Notes: generated by a model from the letters alone, not told the origin. Shown: positions 1-10,762, counted from the first letter of the stretch. The stretch is 64,000 nt of DNA from Magnetovibrio sp. (GCF_036568125.1 NZ_DATCTF010000019.1:62001-126000), one strand, 5' to 3'. Made by a program: numbers and translations.

Positions 1-1129
1 GGGTCGAGGCGTTAAGCATCACGATGGCGCTGTCGACTGTGTTGAGGAACGTTTCCGCAGCTTTTTCATCCTCGGTGATGATCGCGTCGGTGTGGCCGGA
101 ACTGTGCGCCGCGATGTGACCGATCGCGTCATCGACGCCGTCGACGGTTTTGACCGCGATGATCGCATCAAGATATTCGGTATCCCAATCTTCTTCAGTG
201 GCGGCTTTGACCCGCGCATCGGCGGCCTGGGCAGCGGCATCGCCACGCACTTCGCAACCCGCATCCAGCAGGTCCACGACCAGATCCTTGAGCACCTCAT
301 CGCCCGCCGCTTGGTCGACCAGCAGGGTTTCGGTCGCGCCGCAAATGCCGGTGCGGCGCATCTTGGCGTTCAGCACGATGGTGCGGGCCTTGTCCATGTC
401 GGCGGCGCGGTCCACGTACGTATGACAAATGCCTTCGAGGTGTTTGAACAACGGCACCTTGCTTTCCGCCGTGACCCGTTCGATCAACGACTTGCCGCCG
501 CGCGGCACGATCACGTCGATGTAGCCCACCATGGTGAGCATTTCGCCCACCGCCGCGCGGTCCGTGGTCGGCACGCGCTGGATCGCCTCGGCGGGCAGAC
601 CGGCTGCCTTGAGGCCATCGACCAAGCAACTGTGGATCAGGCCGGACGACAAAAAGCTCTCCGAACCGCCGCGCAAGATCGCCGCGTTGCCCGCTTTCAA
701 ACACAATGCACCCGCATCGGCGGTGACGTTGGGGCGGCTTTCGTAAATCACCCCGATAACGCCCAGCGGCACAGAAACGCGGCGGATTTTCAAGCCGTTG
801 GGACGGTCCCATTCACTGAGCGTGCGGCCGACGGGATCGGGCAGTTCGGCAATCGCTTCCAGACCTGCGGCCATGGCTTCGATGCGCTCGTCGTTCAGAA
901 CCAACCGGTCGATCATCGCCGGGCTGAGATTCTTTTGCTTCGCCGCCGCGACGTCTTGGGCGTTGGCATCCATGATTTCGGCCTTGCGCGCACGGATGGC
1001 TTTGGCGCCCTCGCGCAGGGCGGTATTTTTGGCCTCCGCGCTCGCCATCGCCAAGACGCGACCCGCCGCCCGGGCGGCTTCGCCGATGCCTTTCATCAAG
1101 GCGGGGATATTGTGGGTCATGTCATCCAT
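1..1129 (-). CDS. proA: Gamma-glutamyl phosphate reductase, 3' end cut by window edge
   Basis: Second enzyme of proline synthesis: NADPH-dependent reduction of gamma-glutamyl phosphate to glutamate semialdehyde in the cytosol. The reverse-strand frame is open from an ATG at 1129 to the window edge, about 376 residues, so the last 40 or so residues of the usual 415-420 lie outside. The reading includes [28 protein letters not shown] and the catalytic-cysteine region [13 protein letters not shown], all typical of ProA. An AGGATAGAG ribosome-binding sequence precedes the ATG. It follows proB by 23 bases, so the two are very probably co-transcribed. Identification is firm; only the C-terminus is unseen. 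Confidence 0.93.
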   Translation of the reverse strand, partial: MDDMTHNIPALMKGIGEAARAAGRVLAMASAEAKNTALREGAKAIRARKAEIMDANAQDVAAAKQKNLSPAMIDRLVLNDERIEAMAAGLEAIAELPDPVGRTLSEWDRPNGLKIRRVSVPLGVIGVIYESRPNVTADAGALCLKAGNAAILRGGSESFLSSGLIHSCLVDGLKAAGLPAEAIQRVPTTDRAAVGEMLTMVGYIDVIVPRGGKSLIERVTAESKVPLFKHLEGICHTYVDRAADMDKARTIVLNAKMRRTGICGATETLLVDQAAGDEVLKDLVVDLLDAGCEVRGDAAAQAADARVKAATEEDWDTEYLDAIIAVKTVDGVDDAIGHIAAHSSGHTDAIITEDEKAAETFLNTVDSAIVMLNAST

Positions 1130-1152
1130 TGCTCTATCCTAGCTCAACATTC

Positions 1153-3311
<2,159 letters not shown>

Positions 3312-3351
3312 TTACAGCCTCACACACACGGGTCACAAAAGGGGGGCAACG

Positions 3352-3388
3352 AAAAAAGAGGAAACGGCCCGTGCCATTCCCTCTTTTT
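3352..3388 (-). terminator. Terminator-like hairpin between rpmA and obgE
   Basis: In the leftward direction an AAAAAGAGGGAA arm (3377-3388) pairs with TTCCTCTTTTT (3353-3363), with one bulged base, and ends in a run of T. This is the form of a rho-independent terminator or attenuator after rpmA. Because obgE follows 53 bases further on, it probably only lowers read-through. Confidence 0.55.
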
Positions 3389-3416
3389 CGAGAATCAATT
3401 CGGGCTGAACGTATCG

Positions 3417-3671
3417 TTACGCAGCCGGCTCCACACCCACGTAGGTGCGGCCTTTTTTCTCGGAAAACGCCACTTTGCCTTCGATCAGCGCGAAGATGGT
3501 GTGGTCTTTGCCGATGCCGACGTTCTCACCCGGGTGAACCTTGGTGCCACGTTGGCGGATGATGATGTTGCCGGGGATCACGGCTTGACCACCGAACTTT
3601 TTCACGCCCAGACGACGGCCGTCGGAATCGCGACCGTTACGGGAGCTACCACCTGCTTTTTTATGTGCCAT
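3417..3671 (-). CDS. rpmA: 50S ribosomal protein L27
   Basis: Small basic protein of the large subunit; its N-terminus reaches the peptidyl transferase centre. The 84-aa product begins [20 protein letters not shown] and contains [18 protein letters not shown], both diagnostic of L27, and its length is normal. It lies six bases downstream of rplU, the near-universal L21-L27 pair, and has no Firmicutes-type cleavable N-terminal extension. Confidence 0.98.
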   Translation of the reverse strand: MAHKKAGGSSRNGRDSDGRRLGVKKFGGQAVIPGNIIIRQRGTKVHPGENVGIGKDHTIFALIEGKVAFSEKKGRTYVGVEPAA

Positions 3672-3677
3672 GAGTGC

Positions 3678-4124
3678 TTACTCCTTGCTTGCCTTGGGCT
3701 CTGCCTTCGGCGCGGCTTTCTTGGCCGGCGCTTTCTTGGCTGCGGTTTCGGTGTCTGCTGCGGCCTTCTTCGGGGCTGCGGCTTTCTTCGCCGGGGCTTT
3801 CTTGGCGCCGGTGGCGCTGATGCCCGTGATCTTCACCAAGGTCAGGTCCTGGCGATGACCGTTTTTGCGGCGGGAATTCTGACGACGGCGCTTTTTGAAG
3901 ATGATGATCTTCTCGCCACGCGTCTGACGCACCACTTCGGCGCTCACGGAAGCCTTGTCGATCAACGGCGCACCCACGGTGGGGGCTTTGCCTTCTTCGC
4001 CGATCATCAGGACTTCGTCGAATTGTACGGTGTCGCCGGCTTCGGCAACCAGCTTTTCAACGACCAAAACGTCGTTTTCGCTGACGCGGTACTGTTTACC
4101 GCCGGTTTTAATCACTGCGAACAT
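3678..4124 (-). CDS. rplU: 50S ribosomal protein L21 with Ala/Lys-rich C-terminal tail
   Basis: 23S-rRNA-binding protein of the large subunit. Residues 1-103 are a standard L21 ([32 protein letters not shown]). Residues 104-148 form a low-complexity Ala/Lys/Pro extension with repeated PAKKAA units, longer than the roughly 103 aa of E. coli L21. Such tails occur in alphaproteobacterial L21. It is the first gene of the leftward operon and has its own promoter and a structured leader about 75-135 bases upstream. A GAGAGCGAAACC stretch lies before the ATG. Confidence 0.97.
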   Translation of the reverse strand: MFAVIKTGGKQYRVSENDVLVVEKLVAEAGDTVQFDEVLMIGEEGKAPTVGAPLIDKASVSAEVVRQTRGEKIIIFKKRRRQNSRRKNGHRQDLTLVKITGISATGAKKAPAKKAAAPKKAAADTETAAKKAPAKKAAPKAEPKASKE

Positions 4125-4197
4125 GGTTTCGCTCTCTTTTTTCTGTTCCGCGTCCTGTGGCGCCGGAAACTATCCCGGACTTCGGCTCAGAGTGAAA

Positions 4198-4258
4198 GCC
4201 GCCTCGGACTGCGCATTACAAAACCCCGGAAAATCACTTTCCGGGCTAGGAAGGCGGC
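4198..4258 (-). ncRNA. Nested hairpin in the rplU 5' leader
   Basis: On the transcribed (minus) strand an outer 7-bp stem (GCCGCCT at 4258-4252 with AGGCGGC at 4204-4198) encloses a perfect 8-bp hairpin (CCCGGAAA at 4245-4238 with TTTCCGGG at 4232-4225, 5-base loop). The element starts within a few bases of where the promoter at 4259-4286 should begin transcription. The position suggests an autoregulatory ribosomal-protein leader; that role is inferred. Confidence 0.5.
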
Positions 4259-4286
4259 AATATACCCCGAAAACGGCGCATGTCAA
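4259..4286 (-). promoter_or_regulatory. Sigma-70-type promoter for rplU operon
   Basis: The minus strand reads TTGACA (4286-4281), a 16-base spacer, then TATATT (4264-4259). This is close to the consensus and in the right place to drive rplU-rpmA-obgE-proBA with a leader of about 125 bases. Confidence 0.7.
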
Positions 4287-4456
4287 CGCTTTATGGCGTT
4301 CACCCCCAACGCCGGACGACACTCTATATATGGAGTAAAATTTTGGGCAAAATTTCGGGCGGACAAAAACCCGCAAAGAAGCGCATTGCCCGGCTTGCGC
4401 CCTCATAAGCTTTCGGTTAGTCTCCGCCCGCCTTAGGCCATAAGAACACCCAATAC

Positions 4457-4544
4457 GGAGAGGTGCCGGAGTGGTCGAACGGGGCGGTCTCGAAAACCGT
4501 TGTGCGCTTGCGTACCCAGGGTTCGAATCCCTGTCTCTCCGCCA
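4457..4544 (+). tRNA. tRNA-Ser (anticodon CGA)
   Basis: An 88-base gene with encoded CCA. The acceptor arm GGAGAGG pairs with TCTCTCC, the anticodon loop is CTCGAAA (anticodon CGA, reading UCG), and there is a long class II variable arm and the T-loop GTTCGAATC. The gene is intact at the left end of the integrated element; a partial copy marks the right end. Its own terminator has been moved 15 kb away, to 19512. Confidence 0.97.
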
Positions 4545-4549
4545 TTATT
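4485..4549 (+). repeat. Left attachment site, 65-bp direct repeat
   Basis: The 3' part of tRNA-Ser from the anticodon stem through CCA plus TTATT is repeated without mismatch at 19447-19511. This is the product expected from tyrosine-recombinase integration into a tRNA gene. The integrase gene starts 122 bases inside this copy. Confidence 0.93.
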
Positions 4550-4552
4550 TTT

Positions 4553-4568
4553 ATAAGTATATACTTAT
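4553..4568. repeat. 16-bp perfect palindrome beside attL
   Basis: ATAAGTAT followed by ATACTTAT, four bases inside the element from the core site. It is a candidate protein-binding site for integration or excision, or simply AT-rich filler. Confidence 0.4.
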
Positions 4569-4570
4569 GG

Positions 4571-4603
4571 TTACGCCCTTTTCGCGCTGCGGAAAGGGCG
4601 TAA
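4571..4603 (+). terminator. Hairpin just inside the element, possible replacement tRNA terminator
   Basis: TTACGCCCTTTTC pairs with GGAAAGGGCGTAA with one mismatch across a 7-base loop. It lies 26 bases after the tRNA and may end tRNA transcription in place of the displaced native terminator. No strong T-run follows, so this is tentative. Confidence 0.4.
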
Positions 4604-4625
4604 TACCTTGTGCGGTAACTCTAAA

Positions 4626-4647
4626 TTTGGCACACTTTTGGCGCAGT
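4626..4647 (+). other. Candidate integrase arm-type site, left
   Basis: Two near-identical half units, TTTGGCACA and TTTTGGCGCAGT, lie between the core site and the integrase gene. The same 22 bp with one mismatch occurs at 19300-19321, inside the opposite end of the element. Paired repeats in these positions are what lambda-type integrases use as arm sites. Confidence 0.6.
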
Positions 4648-4670
4648 CAGTAAATTAGTGGGGCTACGCC

Positions 4671-5672
4671 ATGGCAACATTCACTAAACGTGAAGGGAAA
4701 AAGGGTGCATCTTGGCGCGCTCAGATTCGTCGCCAAGGCGTTCCCATCCAAACACGCACCTTTGCTAAGCGTAGCGATGCTCAAGCTTGGGCACGCGAAA
4801 TCGAAGGCATGATGGATAAACGGACATTTGTGCCCCTTGGTGACGCTGAAAACACCACGTTGCATACTGCCCTGGGACGCTACCTTATTGAGGTTACACC
4901 TCACAAAAAAGGCGCGAAACAAGAAACGGCGAGAATTGACCTTCTGCAAAGAATGAAATTATCAGAGTTCACGCTCACCCGCCTCCGTTCCGCAGACATC
5001 GCCAGTTGGCGCGATGATCTGGTCTCCATGGGTAAAGCTCCCACCACAATCCGCAACATGACCACGATCATTTCCCAAGTTTATGAGACGGCAAAATACG
5101 AATGGGGGATGGAGGGGCTGCACAATCCGGTCAAGGGCGTGCCGATGCCGAAGCACCGCCCTGGCCGCGATCGCCGTCTGGTCGATGATGAAGAAGACCG
5201 TTTGCTGAAGGCTTGCGAGGAAAGCCGGAGCCATTGGCTCAAGCCGATCACTATCATTGCTCTTGAGACCGGCATGCGGCTTGGCGAGATCCTCTCTCTT
5301 AAACGCACCAACATTGATTACAAGGTTGCTGTCGCTCACCTGCCGGACACCAAGAACAACACAGCCCGCGATGTGCCACTGAGCACTCGCGCTATAGAAG
5401 CGCTTCAGGCTGCTCCAGCCTCTACGGACAAGGAAGGCCGAGCCTTCCCTATCACCACCCATTCTTTCGAACACCACTTCAAAAAAGCCCGTCAATCTGC
5501 AGGGATCGAAAACCTACGTTTTCATGATCTTCGGCACGAAGCCACCTCTAGGCTATTTGAGCGGGGGTTGGATATAATGGAAGTCGGCCACATTACCGGC
5601 CACAAGACCCTCGACATGCTCCGTCGGTACACACACTTGAAGGCTTCGGATTTGGCAAAGAAATTGGGCTGA
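4671..5672 (+). CDS. int: Tyrosine recombinase (integrase)
   Basis: Catalyses site-specific integration and excision between the tRNA-Ser site and the element. The 333-aa product has an N-terminal arm-binding and core-binding part (about residues 1-160) and a catalytic domain with Arg203 (ETGMRLGEIL), His285-x-x-Arg288 (HDLRH), His311 (TGHKTL) and nucleophile Tyr320 (RRYTHL), so the full RHRY set is present. The gene lies directly next to attL and points into the element. It follows the candidate arm repeat and converges on the large gene on the opposite strand, with nine bases between stops. Confidence 0.95.
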   Translation: MATFTKREGKKGASWRAQIRRQGVPIQTRTFAKRSDAQAWAREIEGMMDKRTFVPLGDAENTTLHTALGRYLIEVTPHKKGAKQETARIDLLQRMKLSEFTLTRLRSADIASWRDDLVSMGKAPTTIRNMTTIISQVYETAKYEWGMEGLHNPVKGVPMPKHRPGRDRRLVDDEEDRLLKACEESRSHWLKPITIIALETGMRLGEILSLKRTNIDYKVAVAHLPDTKNNTARDVPLSTRAIEALQAAPASTDKEGRAFPITTHSFEHHFKKARQSAGIENLRFHDLRHEATSRLFERGLDIMEVGHITGHKTLDMLRRYTHLKASDLAKKLG

Positions 5673-5681
5673 TAAAGCCCC

Positions 5682-8135
5682 TTAGCGGTTCTTGGCGTAA
5701 TACTCACCCAGCCATGCGTGGTATGAGGGAAGGCCTAAGTACAATTGCTGTGTGAAATCGGACAGGTTTCTTAGGTTTGAAAGTTGTACTGACGAATGCT
5801 CAACAAGTTTAGCATGAGTACCACCAAGGTCTTCCCATGCCTTTTTCAAACTCCAGTTAGCAAACAACTCGTTACCCGTGAATACAATTAAAGAGGCTCG
5901 TGGCTCGCCTAAAGGTCCTGGCTCTCTTCCCCATAAGGCCAATTCTATTAATCGTTTCTGGTCATCAAGATTAAATTCTGGATTGAGTGTCGATACAACT
6001 AAGAAGGACCCGGGAAAGCGTTCGCCCAATGCTTTTAGCGTATCCAGGTCTGCATCCTTTAAGCACGGACTTGCAAAGCTTTTAGCTTCGCCAAAAATAT
6101 ATTGAACCTCACCTGCTTCATTGAACATACGGCTACGTTGGTAAAAAGCGACAAAATCAATCTCACGTTCTTTGTTCGGCAACTGAAGATGTACCCCAGT
6201 ACAGTAAGCCAGCTTGGCCCTCCCACCGAGAGAGAGCAACCTAGAAAACACCCGTAGCGATAAAATGGTTGAATAGGCCCCACGCGCATAATCCGGCTCT
6301 GCAAATGGCCCAACGGGGCGAAAATGCCATGGGCTTTTGCTGAACTCAAAGTCCCCTTGCGGAAAAGAAAATTCATTTAGGCAGAGCTCACAGGGAAGAC
6401 TGTATCCAATACCCTCTAGGCTGTACCAATTATCATGATCACAGTGAGAACACGGAACACTTAGGCCCAATCTGACGATGTTCATGTCTGTCAAGTGAGA
6501 CAGCTTGATAGTATCAAAATGACCTCTTCGACTTCTCGCTTTCAGCAAGTTTTTGAATTTTTGGGCTTGCACGCCTGTTGCTCTAAATTGTTGTTCTTGG
6601 CCATTTTCTGCACCAGATTTGTGCCGAATGCTCATGGCCGATGTATTTAGAATTTTGATCGTATCTGCATCCGCAAAAACGCTTGCATCATGCAGAGAGT
6701 GTATTTTTTTTATTGCCTGATTAGCTATACGGCCTTCATACGACGGGCGTGTTTTAATCCCATTCTCTTTGAACCAGCCTGAGATCAACTCCTCTCCACT
6801 TAGAAAGCTTATGTAAACTTGGCTATTTTTGTACTGCTGAAAAAACACCCACCCTTCTCTGGAAACCAAGGCAGCCTCCCCTCCACTATTCAAGCGAGGG
6901 AAATCGGGCGTTTTGTGGTTTGACGGCATTGCCAGTGCAATGTCAATCTCTTGACTATAAGAGCTAAAACTCAGGACATTTACCCACCTAGCGTCAGCTC
7001 CATATCTTTCTGCAAAATCTGGCGCAAGTGACTCAAACTTAGTCGAGCGATCACTTTTAGAAACTAAAGCTTCATGACTCGAAGATTTACTTGTTATTCG
7101 TACTTTTTGAGACTGCGGAGCGAGGTCTTCATCATCAGGTTGAGACCATATCGAATCATACCAAAGTTTTTTTGCCCACCCTTCTGTTCCAACTCCATCC
7201 CGAATTTTTTGTGACAATTCATCCACGATATTTTCTGGTATTGACCTGCCAAATTCGATTGTTGAATGAACCATCACTTTGTTTGGGTTTCCTGGGAGGG
7301 GCCTATGATTTTTTTTGATGAAATCAACTAAATAATTTTCAAAAGCGTCAAACCACCTAACATCAATTGCTACAACATCGCGTTTAAACAGCCGAATGTT
7401 CCAAGCATCTATTAAATCTAAGGAATTCCGACCATCGAAGATAAAGACAAGAGGCCTCCAATTATCGCTGTAATCAAGCTCAAGGTCATGTTTGGTTATT
7501 GAGAAAGGGGTGGCAAGCTTCTCTCGATACACTTTGAGTGCCGATTGAGCATCAGCCTTTAGAGTAATGGGTTCGAATACATCTCTATACCCTTGCTCAA
7601 CGAATTGAAGACCGGAGACCTCTGGAAAACCGCCAAACAAAACTTCTAATGAGTTTGAATATTTTCCACCTTTTACAAATTCAACAAATGGTTGGCCATC
7701 TTTACGGACAAATTGAAACATCTCACTATATAGGTGACGGTAATAATCAAATATATTCAAAGAACATCGAAAATCGAATTCTCCATGATGATTCTGGGTA
7801 ATGAATTTATCCAAAGGTACTATCAAATTTGTGAAGGATGTTTTTGTCGCAGCATAACCTAATTTTGCCGCCATACCGGGAACGGCTTCAACCAACACAT
7901 CCGGCTCAAAATACCTCAGATAGCCTTGTGCAAGATCACGCCCCCTCAATGAAAATACGCCCTCTTTCCATTTCGTTGGCAACCGGTCTGAAACAGGAAT
8001 AATCGGATTAAATTGCCCCCCCCAAAGACACGCACAATACCGGACAAATTGCATAATAGATTGCTTGTCTGACGGGTTGACTAACAACCCAACCCTCGTC
8101 GGCCTTAACCGGATATCTCCGTAGACTGTAGACAT
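5682..8135 (-). CDS. Unrecognised 817-aa protein with zinc ribbon and PD-(D/E)XK-like motif
   Basis: I do not recognise the family. The ATG at 8135 is preferred because GAGGAG lies seven bases upstream; the frame opens with a TTG 15 bases earlier. Visible parts: an N-terminal region of about 330 residues (RPTRVGLLVNPSD near the start); a middle region; CSHC...CELC, a likely zinc ribbon, near residues 560-585; and a C-terminal stretch with E-I-D-F (about 657) and GEAKS (about 682). The last two match the acidic and E-x-K strands of PD-(D/E)XK nucleases. There is no signal peptide or membrane segment. Codon use is AT-rich. Its place beside the integrase of a mobile element suggests a defence or restriction role, which is inference. 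Confidence 0.75.
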   Translation of the reverse strand: MSTVYGDIRLRPTRVGLLVNPSDKQSIMQFVRYCACLWGGQFNPIIPVSDRLPTKWKEGVFSLRGRDLAQGYLRYFEPDVLVEAVPGMAAKLGYAATKTSFTNLIVPLDKFITQNHHGEFDFRCSLNIFDYYRHLYSEMFQFVRKDGQPFVEFVKGGKYSNSLEVLFGGFPEVSGLQFVEQGYRDVFEPITLKADAQSALKVYREKLATPFSITKHDLELDYSDNWRPLVFIFDGRNSLDLIDAWNIRLFKRDVVAIDVRWFDAFENYLVDFIKKNHRPLPGNPNKVMVHSTIEFGRSIPENIVDELSQKIRDGVGTEGWAKKLWYDSIWSQPDDEDLAPQSQKVRITSKSSSHEALVSKSDRSTKFESLAPDFAERYGADARWVNVLSFSSYSQEIDIALAMPSNHKTPDFPRLNSGGEAALVSREGWVFFQQYKNSQVYISFLSGEELISGWFKENGIKTRPSYEGRIANQAIKKIHSLHDASVFADADTIKILNTSAMSIRHKSGAENGQEQQFRATGVQAQKFKNLLKARSRRGHFDTIKLSHLTDMNIVRLGLSVPCSHCDHDNWYSLEGIGYSLPCELCLNEFSFPQGDFEFSKSPWHFRPVGPFAEPDYARGAYSTILSLRVFSRLLSLGGRAKLAYCTGVHLQLPNKEREIDFVAFYQRSRMFNEAGEVQYIFGEAKSFASPCLKDADLDTLKALGERFPGSFLVVSTLNPEFNLDDQKRLIELALWGREPGPLGEPRASLIVFTGNELFANWSLKKAWEDLGGTHAKLVEHSSVQLSNLRNLSDFTQQLYLGLPSYHAWLGEYYAKNR

Positions 8136-8393
8136 GGTCGCACTCCTCAAAGACAGCTTATGAACTTACATTAGGCCACACCAATATGTGTTATTGCGAC
8201 AGAAAAATCGAATATAAGTACACACATCAAGTAAAGAGAGCTTGAGGTCATAATTAAGGATCAAGGGTGAAGAGGGAGAGGACGCTTTAAACGAATAGCT
8301 ACAAGATCAAAAACATAGCAAATCCCTGATGCATCCCTCCTCTTATTAGAACAAATACGCCAGAAAGGCTGCATAATTTAAGCATTATAAACC

Positions 8394-8675
8394 TCAGTTC
8401 AGATAGCCTCTTCGGGCCATGACCTGAACCTCAGAGACATCACCATCTATGCCATACCAAACAGTGGCGATACGAAATGCAATCGCATTGTGATAGGGAT
8501 CAAACCGGATTGCCTCAATCGATCCCAAGGGGAGCTCTAGAGTGTTTTCAAGCTCGCCTGACAAGTCCAATATTTTGTGGTCATATGTGGCCTGATCACA
8601 GTCCATATATGCCTCATCGATTACAACTTGATAGTCTACACAGACTTTCCTTGCTTCCTTCCATTGTAGCGCCAT
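8394..8675 (-). CDS. Small hypothetical protein, coupled to VirB6-like gene
   Basis: A 93-aa product starting at the ATG at 8675, which overlaps the stop of the upstream gene (TGATG), with GGAGGGAG upstream. An upstream in-frame start at 8714 would lie inside the preceding gene and is less likely. The sequence is acidic, without membrane segments or cysteine motifs (a single Cys pair is widely spaced). It contains LSGELENTLELPLGSIEAIRFDP, here cited only as the most ordered stretch, and I know no family for it. Tight coupling to the TrbL/VirB6-like gene suggests a partner role, possibly immunity or regulation. Confidence 0.6.
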   Translation of the reverse strand: MALQWKEARKVCVDYQVVIDEAYMDCDQATYDHKILDLSGELENTLELPLGSIEAIRFDPYHNAIAFRIATVWYGIDGDVSEVQVMARRGYLN

Positions 8676-10093
8676 CACTCCCTCCCCTTCGGCTTTGATG
8701 AATCTGATGCCCACGCATCTGTGCCAGCCGAACCCTTCTTAGGCATTGGACCCATTTCCATATCCGAAAATGGGGCACGACCACTCACATCGGAATTAAT
8801 CGGCGGCGGTACCACAGGGTTCACCGGACCGCCACGCAGCGGATCACCGCCGGTCCCGCTATCGTCAAGGCGGCTCCCGATTTCACCTCCAATATTTCGT
8901 GTCAAATTGGTTCCACCTCGTACGGATTGACCAAACACATTCTTCGACATTGCAAGACCTACTCCTGCCGCACCGGTAATCACGGAGGCAACACCAGCTG
9001 CTGCACCTGGCCCATCTTGAGCACCGGCCAAGTTACTCGCCCAGGTCTTTGCCTTAAGGTGTAACAGAACCGAGATGAAACCAATTGCTATGAGCTGCAT
9101 ATAATATGAATCGAAAAGGCTGAACGCTGGCGCCGCCAAAATGGCCACTTGCTCTCGTGCATCTAAACATCTTTTTTGAGCATCGTTTCCTTTTTCACGT
9201 GCCTCGTTCCACTGATCAAACCAGTTCTTTGATGGGTCAAAGGTACCGTCCGTAAACAGTGGATTGATGTCCGGTGCAATCGCACAAAGTTCATCGGCTT
9301 TCTGCTGCGCTTCTGCAACGCGCTCATGCGTTTCATCTGTACTCGGATCAAGAACGGAACGAACCGTTGCTTGATGAGTTTGTATCGCGAACCCGGTGAA
9401 GCTGATCACGACAGATGCCAACATCACGGTCAACATCGCACCAAGAAGAATACGGCCCATGGCATGAAGATAAACGCGCCCCGGCGGAGCGACATAAACT
9501 GCTAACAACAGCGGAGCCATAATGCCTGCTATCGCGAACATAAATGCAGCTTCAATCATAAATGCTGCCTGCAATATGACGATAAATAGCCACGGTGCGA
9601 GTAAGAGCAAAGCACCGAAGAACCGCTCAAAAATTTCTAGGTTGTACCAAGGCGCACCAGTGATAATTTTTGTGGCAAGAACAATCACCCATTGAACCAT
9701 ATATTCCACCTGCCAAACGAGGCGCGTGTATAGGGTATATTCCTTCGGTGGATGCTGTGAACTGGCAGGAGAGAACTCCTGCATCATCGCCTCCGCGAAA
9801 GCCACCGCAAAGTTCTGCATTGGCCACAACAAGAATTCAAAAATGAACATGGGTGAGGCAAAGGTAACCACCACGACAGCTGTAATCAGCATCAGTTTTG
9901 GAAATGATGAAGCAGCTTGGCTCACGTACCCGCGATCGATGACCAATCGCAAGCCCATAACGACGACGACAAGTGTAAGAATGCTCTTCGCGACTGGATA
10001 GATTCCGTCATAGAAAATGGTAGAGCCACGGATTGCAAAATCATTCGTAAATGTGGTCAAGTCCTGAGCGAATTGACAAGTGAAGCATTCCAT
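8675..10093 (-). CDS. TrbL/VirB6-like polytopic membrane protein
   Basis: The 472-aa product has a cysteine pair near the N-terminus (CFTCQF), several hydrophobic segments between about residues 30 and 230 and one near 330, and a soluble, Pro/Gly-rich tail. This arrangement and residues such as SILTLVVVVMGLRLVIDRG resemble inner-membrane channel subunits of type IV secretion systems. No other VirB/Trb gene is nearby, so it is an orphan. It overlaps genes on both sides by one to three bases in a leftward three-gene unit. It could contribute to mobilization or entry exclusion, or form the membrane part of a separate effector system. Confidence 0.6.
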   Translation of the reverse strand: MECFTCQFAQDLTTFTNDFAIRGSTIFYDGIYPVAKSILTLVVVVMGLRLVIDRGYVSQAASSFPKLMLITAVVVVTFASPMFIFEFLLWPMQNFAVAFAEAMMQEFSPASSQHPPKEYTLYTRLVWQVEYMVQWVIVLATKIITGAPWYNLEIFERFFGALLLLAPWLFIVILQAAFMIEAAFMFAIAGIMAPLLLAVYVAPPGRVYLHAMGRILLGAMLTVMLASVVISFTGFAIQTHQATVRSVLDPSTDETHERVAEAQQKADELCAIAPDINPLFTDGTFDPSKNWFDQWNEAREKGNDAQKRCLDAREQVAILAAPAFSLFDSYYMQLIAIGFISVLLHLKAKTWASNLAGAQDGPGAAAGVASVITGAAGVGLAMSKNVFGQSVRGGTNLTRNIGGEIGSRLDDSGTGGDPLRGGPVNPVVPPPINSDVSGRAPFSDMEMGPMPKKGSAGTDAWASDSSKPKGRE

Positions 10094-10548
10094 TACGACA
10101 GCTCCTTTGGTCCGCCATTTTGCTCACCAAATGCAGAACTGCGCCATATAGCCCATGCCAAAAATAAGAAGCCGAAAAAGAGCGAGGCATCTTGCCAATT
10201 TGGTCCGTTCCTGAACGCAAGATAAGCAAGCGGAATATAAATCAGAGCCAAATAGATGAAGGCGTGCTTTTTGGCGAAGGGATGCCCCGGAATCAAAGCC
10301 GTTAAGAAAGACGATTTTGCGGAAGGTTTGCTTGCGTCAGACAACGGCAATGGAGCGGTCAATATTTCATGACCGCGCGCCTCCCATTTGCGACGCTCTA
10401 GCTCTGGCAAATTTGCGTATGCAACCAGGCCATTAATACCCTGCGTATCTTCGCAAACGCCGTGCTCAGAAAGATATGCGTGCACACCCAAGCACAGCGC
10501 GCTCACATGATCGCCATTGGAGATGTGTGTGTCGTCAGATTGTTCCAT
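10093..10548 (-). CDS. Hypothetical protein with two C-terminal membrane helices
   Basis: A 151-aa product from the ATG at 10548, supported by AAGGAGG seven bases upstream; the frame is open further upstream but has no comparable signal. Residues 1-80 are soluble, with a DTQGINGLVAYANL segment. Residues about 100-140 hold two hydrophobic helices (FIYLALIYIPLAYLAF and ASLFFGFLFLAWAIW). It is the first gene of the leftward unit with the TrbL/VirB6-like gene, and its stop overlaps that gene's start. Function unknown; the context points to a membrane complex. Confidence 0.6.
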   Translation of the reverse strand: MEQSDDTHISNGDHVSALCLGVHAYLSEHGVCEDTQGINGLVAYANLPELERRKWEARGHEILTAPLPLSDASKPSAKSSFLTALIPGHPFAKKHAFIYLALIYIPLAYLAFRNGPNWQDASLFFGFLFLAWAIWRSSAFGEQNGGPKELS

Positions 10549-10645
10549 AGGAACCTCCTTAATTTTTGAAACGCTTTCCGATCTCCCTTTGCGGTTCAAA
10601 ATGGTTAAGACGACACATCTGCAACGGTATTTCATCCAGCTACTT

Positions 10646-10675
10646 TTGACAAGCCTAAAATGTATTAGTTATAAT
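10646..10675 (+). promoter_or_regulatory. Promoter for mobC-relaxase
   Basis: TTGACA, an 18-base spacer, then TATAAT: both hexamers match the sigma-70 consensus exactly. It lies 88 bases before mobC, and the oriT-like inverted repeat falls in the transcribed leader, so binding of MobC there could autoregulate the operon. Confidence 0.7.
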
Positions 10676-10683
10676 AGTGCTGG

Positions 10684-10716
10684 CGAGGATAATGTCATAC
10701 GCATTCGCGTAACATT
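10684..10716. other. Candidate oriT: inverted repeat with nic-like motif
   Basis: An imperfect inverted repeat, AATGT-CA-TACGC with GCGTA-ACATT around a 4-base loop (10691-10716), abuts TATCCTCG on the minus strand (10691-10684). The latter differs at one position from the YATCCTG-Y nic consensus of MOB-P type origins. It lies directly upstream of mobC and the relaxase gene, the usual place for an oriT. Functional assignment is inferred. Confidence 0.45.
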
Positions 10717-10762
10717 ACCACCAGCTTTCGCCCACGCCTTCGGCGGAGCTCAAGGACACAAA

